Shown piece by piece: positions 1-7,778 of a stretch of 64,000 nt of DNA (position 1 is its first letter; each line of letters opens with the position of its first letter). The translations under genes and the position numbers were made by a program. Source of the DNA: Actinomadura macrotermitis (GTDB taxonomy: Bacteria; Actinomycetota; Actinomycetes; Streptosporangiales; Streptosporangiaceae); contig NZ_WEGH01000004.1 of NCBI RefSeq assembly GCF_009604375.1, forward strand, positions 620,001 through 684,000, read 5' to 3'. The notes below the pieces were generated by a model, which was not told where the DNA came from, searched no databases, and saw only the letters and a program-made list of their open reading frames with translations.

Positions 1-2
1 TG

Positions 3-644
3 CAGCGCATCCAGACCGACCGGCAGCGCACCTCCGGCCCCGCTCCGGGCGCACCGGAGTCCCAGGGCTCGTTCGGCAACTCGCTGAGCGACCCCCTCGG
101 CGATCCGCTCGGCAGCGGCTCGTTCGGCGGCGGCACCGGCGGCACCGGCTCGTCCTGGTCGCCCGGCGCCTCCAGCGGTGCGGGCTACGAGGCCGACTCC
201 GGCTCCTACCCGGGGCTGACCAACTCCGGCTACGGCCAGGGCGGGCAGGGCGACGGCTACCCGGCCTCCCCCGCCGCCTACGGCGAGACCCCGCGCTACG
301 ACGACCCGCTGAACACCGGCGGCAACCGCTCCGCGTACGGCTCGACCGGCGAGACCCCTGTCGAGCCCGGCCGTTACGGCGACTTCAGTGGCGGCGGCTA
401 CAACGGCGGCTCCGACCCGCTCGGCGCGCCCACCGGCGGCGAGCAGGGCGGCTACGACCCCAACGCCACGCAGGCGTACGGCAGCGGCTACTTCGGCTCG
501 CAGCCGCCGCAGCAGCAGGGGTACCCGCAGAAGCCGGGCGACACCGGCGGGCAGCAGTACGACCCGTCGTACCCGCCCGCGGGAGAGCGGGAGACGCGCC
601 AGACGCAGGACGACTGGCAGAACCACCGCGACTACCGGCGCTGA
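3..644 (+). CDS. C-terminal part of a Gly/Tyr/Pro/Gln-rich disordered protein (5' truncated)
   Basis: An open frame enters from the left edge and stops at TGA 642-644, giving 213 residues without a start codon in the window. The whole visible part is low complexity, rich in Gly, Ser, Tyr, Pro and Gln, with repeated GGY, GYP and DPL elements and a short charged end (RETRQTQDDWQNHRDYRR). Such tails occur at the C-termini of actinomycete membrane or sensor proteins, but no folded domain lies inside the window, so no function can be given. Codon use (G/C third positions) is that of a real gene. A strong hairpin 39 bp after the stop ends the transcription unit. Confidence 0.75.
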   Translation, partial: QRIQTDRQRTSGPAPGAPESQGSFGNSLSDPLGDPLGSGSFGGGTGGTGSSWSPGASSGAGYEADSGSYPGLTNSGYGQGGQGDGYPASPAAYGETPRYDDPLNTGGNRSAYGSTGETPVEPGRYGDFSGGGYNGGSDPLGAPTGGEQGGYDPNATQAYGSGYFGSQPPQQQGYPQKPGDTGGQQYDPSYPPAGERETRQTQDDWQNHRDYRR

Positions 645-682
645 CCCGGTACGGCATCCGCGCTCGCACCACGAGCGCACCC

Positions 683-724
683 AACGGGCGAGGCCCGCCG
701 CACCCGCGGCGGGCCTCGCCCGTT
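683..724 (+). terminator. Perfect 19-bp hairpin terminator
   Basis: Two perfectly complementary 19-nt arms (683-701 and 706-724) flank a 4-nt ACCC loop, shortly after the stop of the disordered protein. There is no long T tract, as is usual in high-GC actinomycetes. Confidence 0.85.
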
Positions 725-781
725 GTCATGCCGCCATGTCCCCGGCGGTGAACCGGCCGCGGCCATGGTTCTATACGTAGC

Positions 782-3070
782 GTGACTATAAAGCCACTCA
801 ACGTATCGACCCTACGACGGGACCTGTTCGCCTCGTTCGTGGTCTTCCTCGTCGCGATCCCGATGTCGCTCGGCATCGCGGTCGCCTGCGGGGCGCCCGT
901 CGCGGCCGGGCTCATCGCCGCGATCGTCGGCGGGGTGGTCGCCGGGCTGCTCGGCGGCTCGCCGCTGCAGGTCAGCGGGCCCGCCGCCGGCCTCACCGTG
1001 ATCATGGCGGGGCTGATCCCCGCCTACGGCTGGCCGGCCACCTGCACGATCGTCCTGCTCGGCGGGCTGCTGCAGCTGCTGCTCGGCGCCTGCCGGGTCG
1101 CCCGCACCGCGCTCGCGGTCTCGCCCGCCGTCGTGCACGGCATGATCGCGGGGGTCGGGGTCGCGCTCGTCCTCGCCCAGGCGCACGTGGTGCTCGGCGG
1201 CACCCCGCGGCACTCGGTGCTGGACAACCTCGTCCGGCTGCCGGGGCGGCTCCTGCACGCGCACCCCCATCCGGCGCTGCTCGCGCTGCTGACGATCACC
1301 GTGCTGACGGTGTGGACGCGGCTGCCGCGGATCACCGGGCCGCGGCTCGCCGGAGCGCTGCGCCTCGTCCCGGCCCCGCTGCCGGCGATCGGCCTTGCCA
1401 CGCTGGTGGCGTGGTGGTTCGGCTGGGACGCCGTCCGGGTCGACCTGCCGGAGTCGCTGCTGGCGGACTGGCGGGCGCCGGTGCTGCCGCGCGGCCCGCT
1501 GCCGGAGATCTTCGGCGCGGTCGTGTCGGTGGCGCTGGTCGCGGCCGTGGAGTCGCTGCTCTGCACGGTCGCGCTGGACCGGCGGCGGCCGCCGGGGGTG
1601 CCCCGCGCCGACCTGGACCGCGAGATGTTCGCGCAGGGCGCCTCCAACACGCTGTCGGGCCTGCTCGGCGGCCTGCCCATCGCCGGCGCCATCGTGCGCA
1701 GCACCAACAACGTGGAGGCCGGGGCGCGGACCCGCGCCGCGACCGTCCTGCACGGCGTGTGGGTGCTGGTGCTCGCCCTGTCGTGCGGCCCGGTGATCGA
1801 GCAGGTGCCGCTGGCCGCGCTCGCCGCGCTGCTGATCGCGCTCGGCGCCAAGATGATCGGCGCCGCCCGGCCCCGCGAGCTGCGCCACCACCGCGAGGCG
1901 ACCGCCTGCGCCGCGACCCTGGCCGGGGTGGTCGCGCTCGGGCTCGGCGAGGGGGTGCTGCTCGGCATCGGCGTCGCCGCGATCATGGCGCTGCGCCGGC
2001 TGACCCGGCTGTCGGTGCGGGTGGAGGAGGCGGTCCCGGCCGCCGACGACCGTCCGGGCCAGGCGGGCTGGCACGTGGTGGTGGAGGGGACGCTCACCTT
2101 CCTCGGCGTGCCGCGGGTGACCGGCGCGCTGCAGCGGATCCCGGCGGGCGCGGGCGTCGACCTGGACCTCAACGTCGACTTCATGGACCACGCGGCCTTC
2201 GACGCGATCCACCAGTGGCGGCTCGCGCACGAGCGCCTCGGGGGGAGGGTCGACATCGACGAGGTTCACGAGGCTTGGTATGAAAGAGCCGTGACAGGCG
2301 ATATATCACCGCAGCGTAAGACGCCCCCGTCTGCCCGCTGGTGGGCTCCGTGGGCGAATCGTCGGCGGCGCAGCGAGGTCCCGGAACTGGACGCGCCGGA
2401 GGTGTCGCCGAGCGCCCTGCTGCTGGCCGGCGTCCGCGAGTACCAGGGGCGCACCGCGCCGCTGGTGCGGCCCATCATGTCCGAGCTGGCGTTCGAGCAG
2501 AAACCCGAGCACCTGTTCATCACCTGCGTGGACTCGCGCGTGGTGCCCAACATCATCACCGCCAGCGGCCCGGGCGACCTGTTCATCAACCGCAACGTGG
2601 GCAACATGGTGCCGCGGCACGGGTCGCGCACGTCCGACGACTCGGTCGCCGCGACCGTCGAGTACGCCCTCAACGTGCTCGGCATCCGCACCATCACGGT
2701 CTGCGGCCACTCCAACTGCGGCGCGATGGCCGCGCTGCTGGCCGGCGGCACCGAGGTCGAGCACCTCACCTCGCTGACGCGCTGGCTGAAGCACGGCAAC
2801 CACAGCCTCGCCCGGTTCCTGGACGCCGAGCCCGACGGCCGGCCGCCGCTCACCCGGCTCTGCCAGATCAACGTGATGCAGCAGCTGGACAACCTGCTGT
2901 CCTACCCGTGGCTGCGCGCGATGGCCGACCGCGGCGAGGTCGAGCTGGTCGGCCTGTACCTGGACCTGGAGACCGCCGACGTCCAGATGCTGGACCGCGC
3001 CTCCGGCTCCTTCGTCCCGGTCGCGGAGGAGAACCCCGGCGACGCCGCGGACGCCCCCGCCCTCGCCTGA
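782..3070 (+). CDS. SulP-family anion transporter fused to a beta-carbonic anhydrase
   Basis: A 762-aa two-part protein. Residues about 1-420 form the multi-span SulP/SLC26 membrane domain, followed by a STAS-like segment (about 425-490) and a short cationic linker. From about residue 545 comes a complete beta-carbonic anhydrase with both zinc-site motifs, ITCVDSR (Cys near 581) and CGHSNCG (His and Cys near 642-647). Fusions of this kind are thought to couple bicarbonate or sulfate uptake to CO2/HCO3- interconversion at the membrane; the transported ion is not shown by the sequence. The start is GTG at 782 with no convincing Shine-Dalgarno, so it may be leaderless or start slightly downstream. 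A carbon-supply role would fit the RuBisCO and phosphoribulokinase genes 45 kb away, but that link is inference. Confidence 0.9.
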   Translation: MTIKPLNVSTLRRDLFASFVVFLVAIPMSLGIAVACGAPVAAGLIAAIVGGVVAGLLGGSPLQVSGPAAGLTVIMAGLIPAYGWPATCTIVLLGGLLQLLLGACRVARTALAVSPAVVHGMIAGVGVALVLAQAHVVLGGTPRHSVLDNLVRLPGRLLHAHPHPALLALLTITVLTVWTRLPRITGPRLAGALRLVPAPLPAIGLATLVAWWFGWDAVRVDLPESLLADWRAPVLPRGPLPEIFGAVVSVALVAAVESLLCTVALDRRRPPGVPRADLDREMFAQGASNTLSGLLGGLPIAGAIVRSTNNVEAGARTRAATVLHGVWVLVLALSCGPVIEQVPLAALAALLIALGAKMIGAARPRELRHHREATACAATLAGVVALGLGEGVLLGIGVAAIMALRRLTRLSVRVEEAVPAADDRPGQAGWHVVVEGTLTFLGVPRVTGALQRIPAGAGVDLDLNVDFMDHAAFDAIHQWRLAHERLGGRVDIDEVHEAWYERAVTGDISPQRKTPPSARWWAPWANRRRRSEVPELDAPEVSPSALLLAGVREYQGRTAPLVRPIMSELAFEQKPEHLFITCVDSRVVPNIITASGPGDLFINRNVGNMVPRHGSRTSDDSVAATVEYALNVLGIRTITVCGHSNCGAMAALLAGGTEVEHLTSLTRWLKHGNHSLARFLDAEPDGRPPLTRLCQINVMQQLDNLLSYPWLRAMADRGEVELVGLYLDLETADVQMLDRASGSFVPVAEENPGDAADAPALA

Positions 3071-3092
3071 CGCGCGCGAGGGACCTCATGGC

Positions 3093-3125
3093 CGAGGGGC
3101 CGCCCCGGATCGGGACGGCCCCTCG
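3093..3125. terminator. Bidirectional hairpin terminator
   Basis: Arms CGAGGGGCCG (3093-3102) and CGGCCCCTCG (3116-3125) lie between the convergent ends of the SulP-carbonic anhydrase gene and the small membrane gene, so the hairpin can serve both strands. Confidence 0.75.
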
Positions 3126-3151
3126 CCCATGCCTTCGGTGGTCTGGTCCGG

Positions 3152-3373
3152 TCAGCGCCCGACCAGCTGGTCGTGCTCGTCGCCGCTGCGGGTGTGCTCG
3201 TCGCTGCCGCGGGTGTACATGCCGGTGACGCGGCGGGCGCGCCGGATGCCGGAGGAGTCCGCCGGGTGGAAGAGAGCGTCGTTGCGGCTGGCCCGCGCGA
3301 AGTCCGCCAGCAGGATCGTTGCCAGTGTGACGAGCGCGATCGCCGCGATGGCCGCGATGACGATGATGACCAT
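3152..3373 (-). CDS. Small single-span membrane protein, unknown function
   Basis: 73 aa starting at ATG 3373, preceded by a good GAGGAG ribosome site 7 nt upstream; an upstream in-frame start (3517) has no such site. Residues 2-23 are one hydrophobic helix (VIIVIAAIAAIALVTLATIL), followed by a hydrophilic tail of about 50 residues rich in Arg, Asp and His (cytoplasmic or extracytoplasmic side not clear). It stands alone, convergent to the transporter gene and divergent from the UbiB-like gene. No family recognised. Confidence 0.7.
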   Translation of the reverse strand: MVIIVIAAIAAIALVTLATILLADFARASRNDALFHPADSSGIRRARRVTGMYTRGSDEHTRSGDEHDQLVGR

Positions 3374-3629
3374 GGTGCGCTCCTCTCTGCGGGGTTCTCG
3401 CCGGATCCCCGCCGCCACCGCCGGCCTCCCCATGCGACCGGCTGTACCTAGGACGTTAGGCGCACGCTTTTCGATCCTCTGTGTCGTATGACCGGATTTT
3501 TGAGAGATCCACGCCACCGGCGCCGGACGTTCTCCGGACGGGCTAGACCTGGCGGGGGAAGCGGGGCGGCGCCGGCGCGGTTAGGCTCGCCGGGCCGATG
3601 ATCGTTATGGCGTCCCCCCAGGAGAACGC

Positions 3630-5549
3630 GTGCACGAGCCCATGCCGATGACCCCCGCCCTCGTCCTGCTGGCCATGCTGACGGGGGTGGCCCTCGTCCT
3701 CGCGCTGGCCTGGGCGTGCCGGCGGCTGCTCGGGCTGCCGGTGGGCACCTCGCGGACCGTCGTCGGCGCCTTCCTCGGCTTCACGCTGTCGGGGGCCATC
3801 GCGCAGAACGTGCGCGACCGGCAGGGCGGGACCGTCTTCGCGGTGTCGGCGGCGTCGGCCGTGCTGATCGCCATGACGTTCGTCGTGGTGGCCGAGGCGC
3901 TGGTGCCGACCGGCTCGCTGCCGCGCCCGATCGAGATGGCGGCGGCGCTGCGGCGCCGGGTCGCGCGCAGCCGCCGCTACTCGCAGATCACCCGGATCGC
4001 GGTCCGGCACGGCCTCGGCCCGTTCCTGCGCGGCCGGGCCGGCACCCCGCCGGCGCGGTCGCTGCGCCTGGCGCTGCAGGAGGGCGGGGTCACCTTCGTC
4101 AAGTTCGGGCAGGTGCTGTCCACCCGCCGCGACCTGCTGTCGCCCGACTTCGCCGACGAGCTGGCGCGGCTGCAGGACAGCGTCGCGCCGGCGCCCGCCG
4201 CCGAGGTCGAGCGCGTCCTCACCGAGGAGCTCGGCGCGTCCCCGCACACGGTGTTCGCCGCCTTCGACCCCGAGCCGCTCGCCGCGGCCTCGGTCGGCCA
4301 GGTGCACCGGGCCCGGCTGCACACCGGCGAGGAGGTCGTGGTGAAGGTGCAGCGGCCCGGCGTCCGGCCGCTGGTGGAGCGCGACCTGGACATCGTCGAC
4401 CGGCTCGCCGCCACGCTGGAGCGGCGCACCCGGTGGGGCCGGTCGCTCGGCGCGGTGGCGCTCGCGCGCGGCTTCGGCGCCGCGCTGCGCGAGGAGCTGG
4501 ACTTCCGGGTGGAGGCCCGCAACACCGCGGCGGTCGCGAGCACCCGGCCCGAGCTGCGGGTGCCGCGCCTGCACGAGGAGCTCAGCACCGAGCGGGTGCT
4601 GGTCCAGGAGTGGCTGGACGGGGTGCCGCTCGCCGCCGCCGACCCGATCATCGCCGAGCACGGCCTGGACCGCGGCAAGCTCGCCCGCACGCTGCTGGAC
4701 GGCCTGCTCGTGCAGATCATGCAGGACGGCGTCTTCCACGCCGACCCGCATCCGGGCAACATCATGCTGCTGCGCGACGGTCGTCTCGCGCTGCTGGACT
4801 TCGGGTCGGTCGGCCGGCTGGACGGGCAGCTGCGCGGCGCGCTGGAGGACCTGCTGCTGGCCGTCGGCCGCCGCGACCCGGCCGCGATGAGCGACGCGCT
4901 GCTGGAGATCGTCACCCGGCCGGACGAGCTGGACGAGCCGGACCTGCAGCGCGCGCTCGGCCGCTTCATGGCCCGCCACCTCGGCGCCGGGCCGGCCTCC
5001 GGGGTGGAGATGTTCACCGACCTGTTCAAGCTGGTGGCGGCGCACGGCCTGGCCGTCCACCCCGAGATCGCGGCGGTGTTCCGGGCGCTGGCCACCCTGG
5101 AGGGCACGCTGACCCGGCTCGCGCCCGGCTTCGACCTGGCCCAGGCGGCGCAGGAGCACGCCGGCGGGCAGCTGTCGGAGCGGCTGCGGCCCGGCACGGT
5201 CAAGGACGCGCTCACCGACGAGCTGCTCGGCGCGCTGCCGGTGCTGCGCCGGCTGCCGCGCCGGTTCGACCGCGTCACGCGCTCGGTGGAGCAGGGCCGG
5301 CTGACCGTCAGCGTGCGGCTGTTCGCCGACGAGCGCGACCGGCGGACGGTGACCGAGCTGCTGAACCGGACGCTGCTGACCGTCCTCGGCGCGACCGCGG
5401 CCGTCGTCGCGGTGATGCTGCTCGGCACCACCGGCGGCCCCCGGGTGACGCCCGCGCTCGGCCTCTACCAGGTCCTCGGCTACGCGCTGTTCGGCGCCGG
5501 CCTGGTGATGATCCTGCGGGTGCTGTTCACCATCTTCCGGGCGCCCTAG
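3630..5549 (+). CDS. ABC1/UbiB-family atypical kinase, membrane anchored
   Basis: 639 aa, GTG start with GGAG 5 nt upstream. It has N-terminal transmembrane helices (about 5-90), then the UbiB/ADCK kinase-like core: the family KxGQ-type motif (VKFGQVLSTRRDLL, near 157), an Ala-rich nucleotide loop (AAASVGQVHRA, near 218), the VVVKVQRPG lysine (near 238), HADPHPGN (near 370) and LDFGS (near 390). Two more hydrophobic helices close the C-terminus (about 585-635). Family members act as ATPases or kinases supporting isoprenoid quinone or lipid metabolism; the substrate here is unknown. The stop codon overlaps that of the convergent PucR-type gene by 4 bp. Confidence 0.9.
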   Translation: MHEPMPMTPALVLLAMLTGVALVLALAWACRRLLGLPVGTSRTVVGAFLGFTLSGAIAQNVRDRQGGTVFAVSAASAVLIAMTFVVVAEALVPTGSLPRPIEMAAALRRRVARSRRYSQITRIAVRHGLGPFLRGRAGTPPARSLRLALQEGGVTFVKFGQVLSTRRDLLSPDFADELARLQDSVAPAPAAEVERVLTEELGASPHTVFAAFDPEPLAAASVGQVHRARLHTGEEVVVKVQRPGVRPLVERDLDIVDRLAATLERRTRWGRSLGAVALARGFGAALREELDFRVEARNTAAVASTRPELRVPRLHEELSTERVLVQEWLDGVPLAAADPIIAEHGLDRGKLARTLLDGLLVQIMQDGVFHADPHPGNIMLLRDGRLALLDFGSVGRLDGQLRGALEDLLLAVGRRDPAAMSDALLEIVTRPDELDEPDLQRALGRFMARHLGAGPASGVEMFTDLFKLVAAHGLAVHPEIAAVFRALATLEGTLTRLAPGFDLAQAAQEHAGGQLSERLRPGTVKDALTDELLGALPVLRRLPRRFDRVTRSVEQGRLTVSVRLFADERDRRTVTELLNRTLLTVLGATAAVVAVMLLGTTGGPRVTPALGLYQVLGYALFGAGLVMILRVLFTIFRAP

Positions 5550-6745
5550 CCGTCCCCGGTGCCGCGCAGCCGCACCCAGTAGTGCAGGAGCAGCAGCAGC
5601 TCGATCCGGTGGGCGGGGTCGTACATGACCTCGCCCAGGATCTCCTCCAGCCGGCGGACGCGGTAGCGGACGGTCTGCTCGTGCACGAGCAGCCGCTCGG
5701 CGGTCGCGACCGCGTTGTCGCGGTTCTCGCAGTAGGTCAGCAGGGTGCGGGCGAGGGGCTCGCGGCGGTGCGCGGGCAGCTCCATCAGCGGCGCGAGCCG
5801 GCCGGACAGCCCGGCGGCGATCAGGTCCTCGGCGAGCATCGCGGTGAGGCTCGGCAGGTGGTCCAGGCAGCGCAGCGGCTCCTTGGCCGGCAGCACGCCG
5901 CGCTCGATCAGCGCCAGGCCCTCGCGCGCCCACCGGAACGACAGCGCGCCCCTGGTCAACGGGACGGTCGGGCCGATCGCGGCCGGCACCTCGCCCAGCA
6001 CCGCCTGGATGCGGCGCTCCTGGCCGGGCCCGTCCGGGTCGGGCCAGACGATGTAGGGGTCGCCGGCGTGCCAGTCGGCCAGGAACGCCGGCGGCAGCAC
6101 CGGCAGGTCCCCGCCGGGCTCGGGCCGGACGGCGACGACCGCGATCGTGCGCGGCGGCTCCCAGCGGGCGCTGCGGGCCAGCTCCCCGATCGCCTCGACG
6201 CTCGCGGGCGGGTCGGCGACCATCAGGTCGCGCAGCCGCCAGCGGTACCGCTCGCGCTCCCCGGCGATCTCGCCCCGGGCGTCGGCGTAGCCCTGCCCGG
6301 CGGCGCTGGCGATGCGCTCCAGGAACACGAACAGCGACTCGGTGACGGCGCCGAGCGTGTCCAGGGACCACTCCAGGCGGCGGGCGTCCCTGATGAAGCG
6401 GCGGCAGGCCACCTGCCCGCTCACCCGGATCGCGGTCTGCAGGCCGTCCAGGCTGCGGCCCTTGCGGGCCTCGTAGGCGCCGATCTCGGCGTAGATCCCG
6501 GTGACCTGGCCCCAGTCCATGTCGGGCCGCCCGAACGCGTCGACGAAGCCGCGCACGGTCTGCTCGATCGCCCACCGCATCCGCTGCCCGTAGCGGCTCT
6601 CGGCGGGGCGGGCGTACTCGGGGACGAGCCCCTGGATCTCCCGGACCATCTCGGCCGCGGCGGCCTCGACGTGCGGCAGCAGCGGCCGGACCAGCTCCGC
6701 GGCGACGCCCGGGGCGGGGAGGCCGGAGGTGCCGGACGAACTCAT
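5546..6745 (-). CDS. PucR/CdaR-type transcriptional regulator
   Basis: 399 aa from ATG 6745, which has an AGGAG site at proper spacing; a longer frame from 6775 lacks one. The N-terminal 160 residues form a helical sensor-like domain, the middle is a GGDEF-like region seen in this family, and the C-terminus holds the PucR helix-turn-helix (about 335-390, NAVATAERLLVHEQTVRYRV). Such proteins bind DNA and respond to metabolites. Its targets are unknown; it is convergent with the UbiB-like gene and upstream of no obvious operon. The two stop codons overlap within 5546-5549. Confidence 0.85.
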   Translation of the reverse strand: MSSSGTSGLPAPGVAAELVRPLLPHVEAAAAEMVREIQGLVPEYARPAESRYGQRMRWAIEQTVRGFVDAFGRPDMDWGQVTGIYAEIGAYEARKGRSLDGLQTAIRVSGQVACRRFIRDARRLEWSLDTLGAVTESLFVFLERIASAAGQGYADARGEIAGERERYRWRLRDLMVADPPASVEAIGELARSARWEPPRTIAVVAVRPEPGGDLPVLPPAFLADWHAGDPYIVWPDPDGPGQERRIQAVLGEVPAAIGPTVPLTRGALSFRWAREGLALIERGVLPAKEPLRCLDHLPSLTAMLAEDLIAAGLSGRLAPLMELPAHRREPLARTLLTYCENRDNAVATAERLLVHEQTVRYRVRRLEEILGEVMYDPAHRIELLLLLHYWVRLRGTGDG

Positions 6746-6888
6746 CGCGCTCTCCTGTCCAGTGGCCCCGCGCACAGGAGTCCCAGCATCGGCGGCGCAG
6801 GTTACCGGACAGTAGTGTCACTTGATCAATTCCCCGCGGCCCCTTTGTCAGCCAGGAGACAAAGAAACCGCCGCGGCCCGGCCCGGCG

Positions 6889-7314
6889 CTACCGCTTCCG
6901 GCGGCCGAGCTCCTCGGTGACCAGGCTCAGGCCGATGCCGACGAGCCAGATGTCCTTGGCCACCGCGAGGCCCTGCTGGGTCGGCCGCACGCTGCCCTCC
7001 TCGTGCATGCCGGGCGTCTTCAGGTACATGCCGATCAGCCCGCCGCCGAACGCGGTCAGCGCGGCCCCGGCGGCCAGCGACGGCACCATCGGCAGCAGCA
7101 GCGCGGCCCCGAGCGCCATCTCGGCCTTGGCCAGCAGGGCGGTGAACCGCTCGGGGTCCTGGCTCTTGAGGAAGGGATAGGTGCCCCCCGCCATCCCGTG
7201 CAGGCCCTCGGCGGTCTGCTTGTCGGCCTTGGACTTGGTCATCCCGGAGTTGAGGATGAAGAGGCCGGCGGCGATGCGGGCGGGCATCTGGTGGGCCCGG
7301 ACTGGGAATCTCAT
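6889..7314 (-). CDS. DoxX-family small membrane protein
   Basis: About 141 aa. ATG 7314 is chosen over the in-frame GTG 7320 because a GAGAG ribosome site sits about 5 nt before it. The sequence has the DoxX pattern: an early ARIAAGLFILNSGMTK helix, a central pair of Ala/Leu-rich helices (MALGAALLLPMVPSLAAGAALTAF) and a last helix near DIWLVGIGLSLV. DoxX-like proteins are four-helix membrane proteins linked in some actinobacteria to redox stress. No partner genes are adjacent, so its role here is open. Confidence 0.8.
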   Translation of the reverse strand: MRFPVRAHQMPARIAAGLFILNSGMTKSKADKQTAEGLHGMAGGTYPFLKSQDPERFTALLAKAEMALGAALLLPMVPSLAAGAALTAFGGGLIGMYLKTPGMHEEGSVRPTQQGLAVAKDIWLVGIGLSLVTEELGRRKR

Positions 7315-7394
7315 GGTCACTCTCAGTGCAGAGGACAGGACTCCCGTCGTGATTCCCCGCGTCCGCGCAGGTCAACCCCGCCGGAGACGGCGGC

Positions 7395-7426
7395 GGGCCC
7401 CGGGGTATACCCATGCCCCGGGGCCC
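7395..7426 (-). terminator. Hairpin after the tandem tRNA-like RNAs
   Basis: Arms GGGCCCCGGGG (7395-7405) and CCCCGGGGCCC (7416-7426) with a 10-nt loop. It lies 29 bp downstream, in the minus direction, of the second tRNA-like element and is placed to end that transcript. Confidence 0.7.
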
Positions 7427-7455
7427 TGACAGGTGCCGTCCACGTGCTGTCCCGT

Positions 7456-7577
7456 CGTCTCACCGGGCGGATCAGTCATGAATCTCGTTCGCTCTACCTT
7501 TGAGCTACGGGAACACGGAGAGTTCCCGACCGGAGTCGAACCGGCACTCAACGATATTCGTCCGTCCGGCGGAGACG
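7456..7577 (-). ncRNA. Permuted tRNA-like RNA, element 2 (Y-RNA-like topology)
   Basis: Read on the minus strand, the order is 3' half then 5' half of a tRNA. T arm 7529-7545 (5-bp stem with one G-U, loop TTCGACT); acceptor 3' strand CGGGAAC (7522-7528); 7-nt linker TCTCCGT (7515-7521); acceptor 5' strand GTTCCCG (7508-7514), a perfect 7-bp match; TA; D arm 7491-7505 (GCTC/GAGC, loop AAAGGTA). An anticodon-type stem AACGA (7485-7489) pairs with TCGTT (7550-7554). Beyond a G/A mismatch it continues as ATTC/GAAT and then a long terminal helix (7456-7471 with 7561-7577; one mismatch, one G-U, one bulge). So there is no free CCA end and no anticodon loop. The acceptor-closed, anticodon-extended shape is that of the tRNA-mimic module of bacterial Y RNAs. 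The outer ends are approximate. Confidence 0.7.
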
Positions 7578-7611
7578 GTGCTGGACCAGGCGATGCTGAA
7601 CATGGAGCGAG

Positions 7612-7712
7612 AGTCTGAACGTGATACCGGCCGCCTCTACCAGTTGGGCCACCCGGACCTGCAGTGCCCGGGGAGGGACTCGAACCCTCAGTGACACCGG
7701 TGGATTCAAACT
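7612..7712 (-). ncRNA. Permuted tRNA-like RNA, element 1 (Y-RNA-like topology)
   Basis: Same architecture as element 2 with different sequence. On the minus strand: T arm 7673-7689 (GAGGG/CCCTC, loop TTCGAGT), acceptor 3' strand CCCGGGC (7666-7672), 7-nt linker ACTGCAG (7659-7665), acceptor 5' strand GTCCGGG (7652-7658; 7 bp with one G-U), TG, D arm 7633-7649 (GCC/GGC stem, loop with the GG pair). The anticodon-type stem GCCGGT (7626-7631) pairs with ACCGGT (7696-7701). After an internal loop it continues as GTTCAGACT (7612-7620) with AGTTTGAAT (7704-7712). Both elements keep a 7-nt closing loop while the stems differ, which argues for selected structure rather than decay of ordinary tRNA genes. 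It starts about 65 nt downstream of the stop of the 243-aa gene; a small hairpin (7734-7749) lies just before it. Confidence 0.7.
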
Positions 7713-7751
7713 GAGCCTCATCCTCAGCCGTCACGCCCTGCATAGGGCGCA

Positions 7752-7773
7752 CCCCCCGCGCTCCAGCGGGGGG
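7752..7773 (-). terminator. Hairpin between the 243-aa gene and the tRNA-like RNAs
   Basis: CCCCCCGC (7752-7759) and GCGGGGGG (7766-7773) with a 6-nt loop, 5 bp after the stop of the 243-aa gene. It may terminate that mRNA, partly attenuate read-through into the RNA elements, or mark a processing point. Confidence 0.65.
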
Positions 7774-7778
7774 AGTCT

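Noticed and set aside
7432..7694. Short plus-strand frames and ordinary (non-permuted) tRNA genes in the tRNA-like region
   Set aside because: Acceptor strands of one element do not pair with those of the other, so normal-order tRNAs cannot form; the short frames have no coding bias and cross the structured RNA.
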